From positions 69,370-103,609 of the forward strand of contig RXJK01000013.1 in NCBI GenBank assembly GCA_003963125.1: a stretch of DNA of 34,240 nucleotides. Direction: 5' to 3'. The stretch comes from Hyphomicrobiales bacterium. GTDB lineage: Bacteria > Pseudomonadota > Alphaproteobacteria > Rhizobiales > Hyphomicrobiaceae. The position numbers and the translations under genes are program-made. Shown here in pieces: positions 23,442-31,489 of this stretch. The notes beneath the pieces are model-generated. The model ran no database searches, was not told where the DNA came from, and saw only the letters and a program-made list of their open reading frames with translations. The first letter of the stretch is position 1. Each line of letters starts with the position of its first letter.

Positions 23442-25967
23442 CTATGCCCTCCGGGCCGTGGTGACGCGCGCGAAGGACGCGTAGTCGGCGACGCGCTGGA
23501 AACGTCTCTTCCAGGCTTTGGGAATGCTCTGCCGAAGCAGGCAGATGAGCCTGTCCACCACGTCCGCGCCGCACATCGCGGCAAGCATGACAGCACCGCG
23601 CGGACCAGTGGCGAGCGAAATGCGCGAGGCAGGTGTGAAGTCGGTCGCCCAGGGCTTCTTGTAGCTCTCCTCGCCAATGCGGAAGTCGTAAATCAGTCCC
23701 TGGGCGCAGCAGTAGGCAAGACAGTCAGCCAGAATGATCTGCCCAGGCGAGAATGCCGACCAAGCTTCATCGTAGGTCGTGATGAACCCTTCATAGCGCG
23801 TGCCGTCCAGGCAGCCGATTTTCACGGCCACCGGCGTGTCATCCACGAACAGGGCGAACATGACGAGCCCGATGCCTGCCTGCCTCTGACTGCGCATGGC
23901 AAGCAGGAAGCGGCGGTACTCCGCTGTCTGCAGGAAGTCATTCTCGAGGTTATGGCGCTTCATCCAGGCCGTCTTGTGCGCCAACGACCAGTCGACGAGC
24001 TTCGCAAACTCCGCATCGTCCTCGATCCAACGGCTGACAATCCTGCCGCGTTCGGCCAATCGCCTGCGACGACGCGCGAGCCCTGCGCGGAGATTGGCCG
24101 AGCGCGACTTCCAATAGGCATCCCAGCCCTCCGTCGAAAAGCGAACGAACGGAGCAGGAAGCTGGTGCGTGCGGCGCCCCCATCGACCGGAGGCAAGCGC
24201 GGCGAAACCCGCCGCATCGTGCCGGGCAAAAGGCACCGTAGCGATGTCGCATCCAACGTTGTGCCTTACGAACCGCAAGGCGTGCGCGACCGCCGCACGC
24301 TCGTCGATTTCGGTCGACACGAGCAACGCGTTGTATTCGGTGCTCTCAGACCCCAGACCGATCGCCTCCCAAATCGGTCCTCGACGCCGGAGCGCCATGG
24401 GCCAGATCAGTACAACGCGTTCATTGTGCCGCCCGACAACGACGCAGAGCTTCCGCTGACGCAACTGCGCCGTCGTCAGCCACCCCGTCAGGCACCAGGC
24501 ATAGCTTTGCGACAGATAGGGTTCATGCGCCTGCGCCCACAGCGCCTTCCACTCCGGCTCGAGCGCTTGCAACTCTGAGAGGTTCGTCACGAGCGAGAAA
24601 TCGAGCCGCTCCTCGCGTGGCAGCGTCGCAGTCTGCGCCTTCAAGACGAGGCGCGGGGCGATCAGCGCGTAGGCTGAGAGAACAACTCCCTGGACCGACA
24701 GCACCGCCGCCGCGACACCCACAATGCCGAAGTTCGATCCGACGAGCATGCCTACAACGAGGAGACAGGTCAGCGCGCCTTGCCAACGCAATTCCAGGTC
24801 GGGGCGCCCCACGGCTCTCAGGAACTGCGTACCGACAACTGCGAACGGCCTCGGCAAGGCCGACAGGCATATCAGCATCAGCACCGGGATCGCGGGTTCC
24901 CATTTCGCGCCGAAAACGATTGGAACGTAGATCGGCGCAAGAGACGTCTGCAGAAGCACCAGAGGGACGATGGCGATGCCGACGATCAGCGCGGACGTGT
25001 GATACCGCCATTTCAGGGCGCGCTGGTCGCTGCGCACTTCGCACAGGTAGGCGTACACCGCTGTCGCGAAGGAGTTGAGGAGGCCGAGCGTGATGCCAAG
25101 GCCCGCATTGAAAGCGAAGTAGTAAACGCCGAGCGCCTCGACACCAAGCACCGTGCCCACAATGAGGTAGTCGATATTGGACTGCAGCGTCGTCAGGAAT
25201 TCCACGCCCAGCACCGAACGGCTGAACTGGGCGATCTCCCGCCAGCCCGTCAACGACCAGTCGCTGCGCGGTCTCCACGCATGCCCCGTGCGAAGCCCGA
25301 TGACCCAGATCGGCGCCACAAGCAGCTTTGGCAATATGATTGCCCACATGCCGAAGCCCAACAGGGCGAGACCAGCGGAGAGGATATTGTCGGTGATGAC
25401 CTGCACGGCGCTCGTGATCGCAATGCGTCCCAGACGCCCGTCTCGCTGCATGAAGGCTGCCTGCATGCTGCTGAGCGGCGTCGCGAGATAGATCAGCCCC
25501 ATGAGACCTATGGCCAAGGCTATCTGGGCGTCGCCGCGAACGTAGCCGATCAAAACGGCGATCACCGTCTGAAAAGCCAGGAGCGATCCACAGACAATCC
25601 ATGTCAGTGTGAGTGCCGTGTGGGCCACGGCGTCCGCTTCATCCGCGTTGGCCTGCACGACCTTCGCGGAGATACCGTTGCGCGTGCAAAGCGATACCAG
25701 CTCGTAGACCGTGACGACGATCGCAGCCAATCCGAAATCGAGCGGCGTGAGGATCCTTGCGAGCAGGACCGTCGTGAGGACACGCGAGAGGCGGATTGCG
25801 ATCTGCGCGCCCCCCATGGAACAGAGGTTTTTGATGAAATTCTTAACGCCCGGCACGTGCAACACGCCACGGCGTTGCAGCATCAGCTGCCACATCGACG
25901 ATGACCAACTGCGCGCGCCGTCCGCGCCCAAACCGCCAACTCTTTTTCCGAGCAAGCCGAACACCAT
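23442..25967 (-). CDS. Fusion of a Wzx/WzxC-type flippase and a CelD/FemAB-like GNAT acyltransferase (841 aa)
   Basis: Residues about 40-445 are a MOP-superfamily polysaccharide flippase with many membrane helices. It includes MGGAQIAIRLSRVLTTVLLA and RILTPLDFGLAAI near the start, and FGAKWEPAIPVLMLICLSALPRPF in the second half. Such proteins move lipid-linked sugars across the inner membrane. A short linker (about 445-458) leads into a soluble C-terminal domain (about 459-800) of the CelD/BcsL GNAT family. It has WKALWAQAHEPYLSQSYAW, a central SANLRAGLARRRRRLAERG and a late FALFVDDTPVAVKIG. YDFRIGEESYKKPW is the hallmark of this group, whose members transfer acyl or aminoacyl groups. A single frame covers both halves without a break. 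The start is uncertain: ATG 25967 has a weak ribosome site, and codon 25 is also possible. Confidence 0.85.
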   Translation of the reverse strand: MVFGLLGKRVGGLGADGARSWSSSMWQLMLQRRGVLHVPGVKNFIKNLCSMGGAQIAIRLSRVLTTVLLARILTPLDFGLAAIVVTVYELVSLCTRNGISAKVVQANADEADAVAHTALTLTWIVCGSLLAFQTVIAVLIGYVRGDAQIALAIGLMGLIYLATPLSSMQAAFMQRDGRLGRIAITSAVQVITDNILSAGLALLGFGMWAIILPKLLVAPIWVIGLRTGHAWRPRSDWSLTGWREIAQFSRSVLGVEFLTTLQSNIDYLIVGTVLGVEALGVYYFAFNAGLGITLGLLNSFATAVYAYLCEVRSDQRALKWRYHTSALIVGIAIVPLVLLQTSLAPIYVPIVFGAKWEPAIPVLMLICLSALPRPFAVVGTQFLRAVGRPDLELRWQGALTCLLVVGMLVGSNFGIVGVAAAVLSVQGVVLSAYALIAPRLVLKAQTATLPREERLDFSLVTNLSELQALEPEWKALWAQAHEPYLSQSYAWCLTGWLTTAQLRQRKLCVVVGRHNERVVLIWPMALRRRGPIWEAIGLGSESTEYNALLVSTEIDERAAVAHALRFVRHNVGCDIATVPFARHDAAGFAALASGRWGRRTHQLPAPFVRFSTEGWDAYWKSRSANLRAGLARRRRRLAERGRIVSRWIEDDAEFAKLVDWSLAHKTAWMKRHNLENDFLQTAEYRRFLLAMRSQRQAGIGLVMFALFVDDTPVAVKIGCLDGTRYEGFITTYDEAWSAFSPGQIILADCLAYCCAQGLIYDFRIGEESYKKPWATDFTPASRISLATGPRGAVMLAAMCGADVVDRLICLLRQSIPKAWKRRFQRVADYASFARVTTARRA

Positions 25968-26042
25968 TTCCAGTTTGAGGATCGGGTCGCGCCCAACGCG
26001 CCCACGTTAACCCTGCAGCGCAGAGGCTCCGGTAAAGGGCGC

Positions 26043-26058
26043 TGCAATTGCGAGGCCA
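26043..26058 (-). promoter_or_regulatory. Sigma-54 (-24/-12) promoter candidate for the flippase operon
   Basis: On the minus strand TGGC (-24) and TTGCA (-12) are in exact register (TGGC-N7-TTGCA). The three positions after TGGC (CTC) differ from the ACG consensus. Transcription would begin near 26032, about 65 bases before the flippase ATG. The neighbouring gene encodes a sigma-54 activator. Confidence 0.55.
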
Positions 26059-26142
26059 TCCCCGACACACACGGAAACATCAACGTTTTCAGGTGCGCGC
26101 AACGAAAACACCAACCTGAGCGGCATCTTCATCACCGCCGCT

Positions 26143-26180
26143 TTTGCAGGATGCGAAGCCCCACTTTCGCATTTTGCAAA
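26143..26180. promoter_or_regulatory. Enhancer-site candidates A and B for the NtrC-type regulator
   Basis: TTTGCAGGATGCGAAG (26143-26158) and the reverse complement of 26165-26180 match at 13 of 16 bases, forming a large inverted repeat. Each half contains TTGC-N5-GCGA. Their centres lie about 92 and 115 bases upstream of the minus-strand -24 element, a usual distance for sigma-54 enhancers. A hairpin role is possible but less likely upstream of a promoter. Confidence 0.5.
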
Positions 26181-26363
26181 GTTTTGCGGCTGACGCGCGC
26201 CGTAGCGGGCCCATCCCGACATGCTCCGCCGCCGGTCACCGACCGGCGCTGGCTGCCCGCGTTGCCTGCCGACACGTTGCACCGCTGTTACGCATATTAT
26301 TCAAATCATCCGTACCCTGAAGCCAAATGCATTTCTTTGATTTATCACGGCGCGCAATCGGAT

Positions 26364-26407
26364 CGGGCTTGCCGCAATCGCAAGCCCGCGCGGATGCATC
26401 GGCATCC
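26364..26407 (+). promoter_or_regulatory. Two tandem hairpins in the regulator's leader
   Basis: CGGGCTTGC (26364-26372) pairs with GCAAGCCCG (26380-26388), a perfect 9-bp stem with a 7-base loop. GGATGC (26392-26397) pairs with GCATCC (26402-26407). They end 23 bases before the ATG, and the ribosome site there is weak, so the leader may affect translation, or be an operator. Confidence 0.45.
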
Positions 26408-26430
26408 ATAGCAAACAGGCACTTCAGTCC

Positions 26431-27840
26431 ATGGCATCGGACAAACAAAACGTACTGATCATCGAAGACGTCGAGTCTTTGCTGCGGATGTATGTGTCTT
26501 TTCTCGCGCGGGACGAGCTCAAGGTCGACACGGCGACCACGGGGACAGCGGCACTTGCCGCTCTCAAGAGTTCGGTTCCCGATGTCGTCGTTCTCGATAT
26601 CAACCTGCCTGACGTCTACGGCCTCGATATCCTGCGCGATATCAAGCGCCAGCAGATGCCGACCGAGGTGGTGGTGATCACGAGCAACGGCTCGGTGAAC
26701 CTTGCCGTGTCCGCGATGCGGGAAGGTGCGTTCGACTTCATCGTGAAGCCGTTCACGGCCGACAGACTGCGCATCACCGTCAAGAATGCATTGGAGCGCC
26801 GCAGCCTCAAGAAGGTCGTCGAAACGCTTCAGGATGAATTCGGCCACAACGAGTTCTGCGGCTTCGTCGGGCGGTCGCCGGCCATGCAGGCCGTCTATCG
26901 CATCATCCAGAACGCCGCTGCATCCAAAGCAACCGTTTTCATCACGGGCGAGAGCGGCACGGGCAAGGAAGTCTGCGCGGAAGCCCTGCACAAACTGTCG
27001 AACCGCGCCAAAGGCCCGTTCGTCGCGCTCAATTGCGCGGCCATTCCGCATGACCTGATCGAGAGCGAGCTGTTCGGGCATGTCAAAGGCGCTTTCACCG
27101 GCGCGACGACCGACCGGCAAGGCGCCGCACTTCGGGCCAATGGCGGCACACTGTTCCTCGACGAGATCGGCGAACTGAGGATCGACTTTCAGGCCAAACT
27201 GCTGCGCTTCATCCAATCCGGGGAGGTGCAGCGCGTTGGCGAGGAGAAGACCCGCCCCGTGGACGTCCGCATCATCTGCGCCACGAACCGCGATCCGCGC
27301 GCCGAGGTCGCTGCCGGCCGGTTCCGCGAAGATCTGTTCTATCGGCTCCACGTCATCCCCATCGAGCTGCCCGCGCTTCGGGCTCGCGACGATGATGTCC
27401 TTCTGCTCGCGACGCATTTCCTGTCCCGATATGCGGCTGAGGACGGAAAAACCTTTACCGGCATCGATGTCGACGTCGAGGAGGCGATGTTGCGGCACGC
27501 CTGGCCTGGCAATGTGAGAGAGCTGCAGAACGTCATTCGCCAGATCGTGGTGTTAACCACAGGGCCCCGCGTCACCTCGGCGATGCTTCCTCAGGAGTTT
27601 CACGCCAAGGGCCAACTCGACGTAGCAGCGGCCGAAGCATGCCCTGCTCCCGTGGACCCATTCGCGTTAGCCGGCTCGGGGAACACTGATTTGAAGATCA
27701 AGCCCCTCGAGGACGTCATCACCGCGGCGGTGCACTCCGCGATTGAGCAGTGCCAGGGCTCCATTCCGCGCGCCGCCGCCGCACTCAAGATCAGCCCGTC
27801 GACGATCTATCGCAGGCTGCAGAGCAAACAATCCGGCTGA
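26431..27840 (+). CDS. NtrC-type sigma-54-dependent response regulator (469 aa)
   Basis: This protein activates sigma-54 promoters when phosphorylated. The receiver domain spans residues 1-125, with acidic pair Glu12-Asp13 (IIEDVES), phospho-acceptor Asp56 (VVLDINLPD), Thr84 and Lys106. The AAA+ domain spans about 140-380: Walker A GESGTGKE (173-180), the sigma-54-contacting GAFTGA (220-225), Walker B GGTLFLDEIG (238-247), and a late WPGNVRELQN. The Fis-type helix-turn-helix is at the C-terminus (IPRAAAALKISPSTIYRRLQ). No histidine kinase gene is adjacent, so it is an orphan in this window. It sits between two exopolysaccharide operons with candidate sigma-54 promoters, which it likely activates. 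It resembles regulators of exopolysaccharide loci such as PrsR in general layout. Confidence 0.95.
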   Translation: MASDKQNVLIIEDVESLLRMYVSFLARDELKVDTATTGTAALAALKSSVPDVVVLDINLPDVYGLDILRDIKRQQMPTEVVVITSNGSVNLAVSAMREGAFDFIVKPFTADRLRITVKNALERRSLKKVVETLQDEFGHNEFCGFVGRSPAMQAVYRIIQNAAASKATVFITGESGTGKEVCAEALHKLSNRAKGPFVALNCAAIPHDLIESELFGHVKGAFTGATTDRQGAALRANGGTLFLDEIGELRIDFQAKLLRFIQSGEVQRVGEEKTRPVDVRIICATNRDPRAEVAAGRFREDLFYRLHVIPIELPALRARDDDVLLLATHFLSRYAAEDGKTFTGIDVDVEEAMLRHAWPGNVRELQNVIRQIVVLTTGPRVTSAMLPQEFHAKGQLDVAAAEACPAPVDPFALAGSGNTDLKIKPLEDVITAAVHSAIEQCQGSIPRAAAALKISPSTIYRRLQSKQSG

Positions 27841-27893
27841 CCGCTTCGCCGGTTCGATAAATTTTTATTTTGCGAAGCAGGGCTCAGTCAGAC

Positions 27894-27906
27894 TTGCAAA
27901 TCGCAA
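27894..27906 (+). promoter_or_regulatory. Enhancer-site candidate C for the NtrC-type regulator
   Basis: TTGC-AAATC-GCAA has the same TTGC-N5-GCRA form as sites A and B. Its centre is about 93 bases upstream of the -24 element of the exopolysaccharide operon. A weaker half-match (TTGC at 27870-27873) lies 24 bases further upstream, like the 23-base spacing between A and B. Confidence 0.5.
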
Positions 27907-27991
27907 TGGCGACTTAGTGAATTGCAAAGAAGATCTGCGCGCCCAGCCTTGAAAAGCCCCTTTTGAGCGGAAATTCGCGCGGTCTTCTGAC

Positions 27992-28006
27992 TGGCACAGC
28001 TCTTGA
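27992..28006 (+). promoter_or_regulatory. Sigma-54 (-24/-12) promoter candidate for the exopolysaccharide operon
   Basis: TGGCACA (27992-27998), four bases, then TTGA (28003-28006) fits the TGGCACR-N4-TTGC consensus with a single mismatch at the -12 C. It lies about 50 bases before the WecG-type gene and just after the gene for the sigma-54 activator. Confidence 0.65.
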
Positions 28007-28053
28007 GATGCATGTCTGGCAATTGAAAGCCATGCATCTGCAGGAGTGCATCT

Positions 28054-28971
28054 GTGACGCCAGCGAGCCTCTCCCATTCCTCGTTCCCAGCTGCCAGAGG
28101 GACAGAGCTTCGCGCCTCCGCTCTTTCGCCCGAAGCACTCGGCACGCAGGCCATCGAGGCGTCCGCCGATCTCGTCCAAGTCAACGCGCAGTGGGCAAAG
28201 CACGAGGGGCGGATCATCCGCCTGTTCGGCGTAGAACTCTTCGATACCACGCTCGAGTGCGCGGCCGGTTGGCTGATCGAGCGGGCATGGTACGGCAAAC
28301 AGGTGCATGTGGCCTTCGCGAACGCGCACTGCATCAACGTCATGTACCGCGACCAGGTCTACCAATGGGCGTTCACACACGCTGATCGCATCTTCGTAGA
28401 CGGAAGCGGCATGGCCATTGCGGCACGCGCCAGCGGCATGAAGCTCACGGAAAACGTCAACGGCACCGACTTGTTTCCCGTCCTGTGCGCGACTGCTGCC
28501 AAATTCAACACGGGCCTGTTCCTGTTCGGCGGGCAAGCCGGTGTCGCGGCGCAGGCGGCTGAGAAGATGACGGCACGCATCCCCGGCCTGCGGATCTCGG
28601 GCACGCGCCATGGCTACCTGCAAACCAGTGACGAGGAAGCCGAGCTGATCGAAACGATCAATGCCAGCGGCGCGCGCATCGTGCTCGTCGGCATGGGCGT
28701 TCCTGGACAGGAAATATGGATCGCACGCAACCGCCATCGCCTCTCGGCGCGCGTCATCATGGGGGTGGGCGGATTATTCGACTACTATTCGGGCCGCATC
28801 CCGCGCGCGCCACAGCTGCTGCGGCGCGCGGGGCTCGAGTGGACATGGAGGCTCGCGATGGAGCCCAGGCGTCTTGCCGGACGCTACATCCACGGCAACT
28901 GCGAATTCCTGGCACGGCTGGTCTGCTTCAAGATGCTCGCCCCCATCGAGTTCGGCCCGCGCCGTATCTGA
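28054..28971 (+). CDS. WecG/TagA/CpsF-family glycosyltransferase (GT26, 305 aa)
   Basis: GT26 enzymes add a sugar, often N-acetylmannosamine or glucose-type residues, to a polyprenyl-linked acceptor on the inner face of the membrane. Signature segments are VHVAFANAHCINVM (84-97), the catalytic region FVDGSGMAIAARASG (114-128), NGTDLFPVLC, LFLFGGQAG, and IVLVGMGVPGQEIWI. The C-terminal arginine-rich part (RAGLEWTWRLAMEPRRLAGRY) is typical for membrane docking. A GTG start at 28054 has AGGAG at 28042-28046. The first 50 residues are extra and lack family features. It is the first gene of the operon behind the sigma-54 promoter. The sugar transferred is unknown. Confidence 0.92.
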   Translation: MTPASLSHSSFPAARGTELRASALSPEALGTQAIEASADLVQVNAQWAKHEGRIIRLFGVELFDTTLECAAGWLIERAWYGKQVHVAFANAHCINVMYRDQVYQWAFTHADRIFVDGSGMAIAARASGMKLTENVNGTDLFPVLCATAAKFNTGLFLFGGQAGVAAQAAEKMTARIPGLRISGTRHGYLQTSDEEAELIETINASGARIVLVGMGVPGQEIWIARNRHRLSARVIMGVGGLFDYYSGRIPRAPQLLRRAGLEWTWRLAMEPRRLAGRYIHGNCEFLARLVCFKMLAPIEFGPRRI

Positions 28972-29028
28972 CTTCAATCCGACACTCTCAAGCGGGCATC
29001 GCATTGCCCAAGGTAGCGTCTCTTGACT

Positions 29029-30498
29029 ATGCGCGTTCTTGCACAGGCCCAATTGCTTTTGCCCGCCCTACGGTCGGCAGAGCCTTGTTCCGGGCACCCT
29101 TCCCCTCGCCTCATAGCCAGTTGGTCACGCGCGGTCGTCGGTGACATTGCGGCCGGGTTGTGCGCCAGCGTTGCTGCCGCCGGCGCAAGTGCCGCCGTTT
29201 GGGCGGGGCGGGACGCGGGATGGATCACGTCCGCGGATGCACGCAGCTTATGGTGCCTCGCTCCGTTCCTGGCGCTTCTGTGCTGGCTTTTCGCCCGCGG
29301 ACAGTTCCTGGCGGCAGGCGCCACGCGCGCGTCTCTTGCAACGGTTGCAACGCACAGCGCCATGAAGGCGATCACGCTGGTCCTCGTGGCCGCGGCTCTC
29401 GTCATCGAGCCTTGGCCGGGCCGCGTAGGACTTGGGATTTGGTGCGCGGGCAGCCTGAGCAGCGCAATCCTCATCGCCGGATTGCTCGACCGGCTCCTCG
29501 CGTCACCGCCTTTGCAAGCCCGCCTGCGCCGCAACGTCGCCATCTACGGTACGGGCACCGGCGTGACTGCCCTGAAGACGCAGTTGCTGGCCTCCGAAAG
29601 CGATCGCTTCGCAGGGCACTTCTGTGACGCGAACGCGCACGCTCAGCCGGGGCCCCGTACCAGTGGCGACCTCGCGGACCTCATCAGCACCATCCGCAGA
29701 GGGCTGATCGACGAAATCATCATCGCCTACCCCGCACAAGAACGCGCCCATCTCGCGTCCATCATCGGCGCCCTCGATCAGCACCCCGTAGACGTGAAGC
29801 TCGCCTATCCCTTTCAGGATGCCGCTCTCGCCTTCGCCTCCACGCCGTCCAATATCATCAGGGGAGACGCGATCCTCGTCGATGTTCGCCGCGCCCCCGC
29901 ACGCGATTGGGCCTCCATCGCCAAGCGCGCGTTCGATCGGAGTACCGCAGCGATCGCGCTGCTTGTGACGCTCCCGCTCGTGATCCTGATCGCAGCGGCA
30001 ATCAAGATCACGAGCCCGGGCCCTGTTTTCTTCCGCCAGAAGCGGCACGGCGTGCATGGCGAAGTCATCTCCGTCTGGAAGTTCCGGACGATGACCGTGA
30101 TGGAAGACGGGGATCGCGTGCAGCAGGCCGTGAGAGGCGACAAGCGCATCACGAAGGTTGGAGCGCTCCTCCGCCGGACGAGCCTGGACGAGCTGCCTCA
30201 GCTCATCAACGTGCTGCGGGGGACCATGTCGCTTGTTGGTCCGCGCCCGCATGCCCTTGCGCACAACCAGTACTACGCCGCGATCATCAAAGACTACTCA
30301 AGCCGCAACCGCGTTCTCCCCGGCATTACAGGGTGGGCGCAGATCAACGGGTACCGGGGCGAGACGCGAACGCCGGAGCAGATGGCCAGACGTATCGAGC
30401 ATGACATTTGGTACATCAACAATTGGTCCTTTGCGCTCGACCTCAAGATTCTTCTGCTCACGCCAATTTTCGGCTTCGTGAATCCCAATGCGTACTGA
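29029..30498 (+). CDS. Exopolysaccharide polyprenyl glycosylphosphotransferase (WcaJ/ExoY-like initiating enzyme, 489 aa)
   Basis: This enzyme starts exopolysaccharide synthesis by moving a sugar-1-phosphate onto undecaprenyl phosphate in the inner membrane. Residues 1-160 include several membrane helices. A Rossmann-like CoA-binding-type middle follows (AIYGTGTGVTALKTQLLAS). The bacterial sugar transferase domain spans 297-489: a membrane re-entrant helix (AAIALLVTLPLVILIAAAIK), then VFFRQKRHG, WKFRTM (350-355), LRRTSLDELPQL, SLVGPRP and GITGWAQINGYRGE. ATG 29029 is listed; TTG 29023 is six bases upstream and has a better-placed AAGG, so it may be the true start. The stop overlaps the GT2 gene by 11 bases. 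Confidence 0.93.
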   Translation: MRVLAQAQLLLPALRSAEPCSGHPSPRLIASWSRAVVGDIAAGLCASVAAAGASAAVWAGRDAGWITSADARSLWCLAPFLALLCWLFARGQFLAAGATRASLATVATHSAMKAITLVLVAAALVIEPWPGRVGLGIWCAGSLSSAILIAGLLDRLLASPPLQARLRRNVAIYGTGTGVTALKTQLLASESDRFAGHFCDANAHAQPGPRTSGDLADLISTIRRGLIDEIIIAYPAQERAHLASIIGALDQHPVDVKLAYPFQDAALAFASTPSNIIRGDAILVDVRRAPARDWASIAKRAFDRSTAAIALLVTLPLVILIAAAIKITSPGPVFFRQKRHGVHGEVISVWKFRTMTVMEDGDRVQQAVRGDKRITKVGALLRRTSLDELPQLINVLRGTMSLVGPRPHALAHNQYYAAIIKDYSSRNRVLPGITGWAQINGYRGETRTPEQMARRIEHDIWYINNWSFALDLKILLLTPIFGFVNPNAY

Positions 30499-31489
30499 GC
30501 TGGCGCTTCCGCCTGAACCGACCTTCAGAGTGCTGCGGGCGCCCTGCGCCGTCATGGTGACGGTGGTGATGGCCTGTCACAACGCCGCGCGGACGCTCGA
30601 CGCCGCCATCTCCAGCGTGCTCACGCAGACGCTCGGCGCGCTCGAGCTGATCGTCGTCGACGACGGCTCGAGCGACAACTCCGCAAGCATCGTGCGCGAA
30701 CAGGCACGTCGCGATGCCAGGGTTCTGCTTGTCACCCAGAGCAACGCGGGCCCCTCTCACGCGCGCAATCGCGGCGTTGCCCAAGCGCGGGGACAACTGA
30801 TCGCGTTCATCGATGCGGACGATCAATGGCTCCCCACGCATCTCCAAGACAACGTCCGGGCCCTTCAGGCCGATCCGAAGCTCGGCGTGAGCTTCTCGCC
30901 TTGCCTGATCGTGGATGCTGGCGGCGTGCCGACGGGAGAGCGCACGCAGCCGCGCGTGCAAGTCCAAGAGCTCCGCGACATCCTCGCCGGCAATCCGACT
31001 GCAACCTGCTCCGCGCTCGTAGCGCGCCGGGCCGTATTTGCGAGCGCGGGCAGCTTCCGCGTCGACATGCGCCACGCCGAGGATCAGGAATGGCTGTTTC
31101 GTGTCATTCACGCGGGCTGGCGCGTGCGCGGAACGGCTCATCACACGGTTCTGTACAGAAGCAGCCCCACCGGCCTCTCGGCCGACACGGCCAGCATGCA
31201 TGGCGGCTGGAGGCAATTCATCGCGCTTGCCAGGCAGATGCGTCCCACGCTCCCGGAGGTCGACCTGCGCCGGGCAGAAGCGCGCATGCAGCTCTACTTT
31301 GCGCAACGCGCACTCCGGACCGGGCAACCCGGCGAGCGGGTTCGGAGGCATGCGGCTGCAGCGCTCCGGGCCGTGCGCGTTCCCCCCTTGAACGTCGCGT
31401 TGAAAGCCATTGCACTATGCCTCGCCAGTCTGGCGCCCACCCACACCCATCGTGTCCTCGCGAGTTTCTGGAAGGCCAGACATGGCTGA
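30488..31489 (+). CDS. Family 2 glycosyltransferase, first of two related copies (333 aa)
   Basis: GT2 enzymes transfer a nucleotide-sugar residue with inversion, using a GT-A fold. The nucleotide-binding strand TVVMACHNAARTLDAAI (25-41), VVDDGSSDN (56-64) and the metal-binding FIDADDQW (107-114) are seen. There is no transmembrane anchor, so it is a peripheral cytoplasmic enzyme. It overlaps the sugar transferase by 11 bases and the next GT2 gene by 8. It and its neighbour share ADPKLGVSFS/ANPKLGVSFS and GLSAD landmarks, suggesting a tandem duplication. Sugar specificity unknown. Confidence 0.93.
   Translation: MRTELALPPEPTFRVLRAPCAVMVTVVMACHNAARTLDAAISSVLTQTLGALELIVVDDGSSDNSASIVREQARRDARVLLVTQSNAGPSHARNRGVAQARGQLIAFIDADDQWLPTHLQDNVRALQADPKLGVSFSPCLIVDAGGVPTGERTQPRVQVQELRDILAGNPTATCSALVARRAVFASAGSFRVDMRHAEDQEWLFRVIHAGWRVRGTAHHTVLYRSSPTGLSADTASMHGGWRQFIALARQMRPTLPEVDLRRAEARMQLYFAQRALRTGQPGERVRRHAAAALRAVRVPPLNVALKAIALCLASLAPTHTHRVLASFWKARHG

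Larger units (their letters stand above)
25968..26430. other. 463-base divergent control region
   Basis: No gene is supported in this stretch between the leftward flippase operon and the rightward regulator gene. It holds a sigma-54 promoter candidate on the minus strand (26043-26058), a large inverted repeat with two regulator-site candidates (26143-26180), a 6-bp hairpin (26231-26247), and two tandem hairpins just before the regulator (26364-26407). It is less GC-rich than its surroundings around 26280-26345. Confidence 0.7.

Noticed and set aside
24780-25904. A 374-codon plus-strand frame opposite the flippase domain
   Set aside because: It is a polar Arg/His/Asp-rich shadow of membrane helices.
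26236-27498. A 420-codon minus-strand frame opposite the NtrC-type regulator
   Set aside because: The sense strand encodes all expected AAA+ motifs; the antisense frame has none.
27843-27878. GCTTCGC...GCGAAGC arms after the regulator stop, considered as a terminator
   Set aside because: The loop is 22 bases and AT-rich and the right arm is followed by no T-run. The stretch more likely belongs to the promoter upstream region.
28993-29008. CGGGCAT-CGCA-TTGCC before the sugar transferase gene, considered as a third sigma-54 promoter
   Set aside because: GG and GC are in register, but most of the -24 element deviates and no enhancer dyad lies at a suitable distance.
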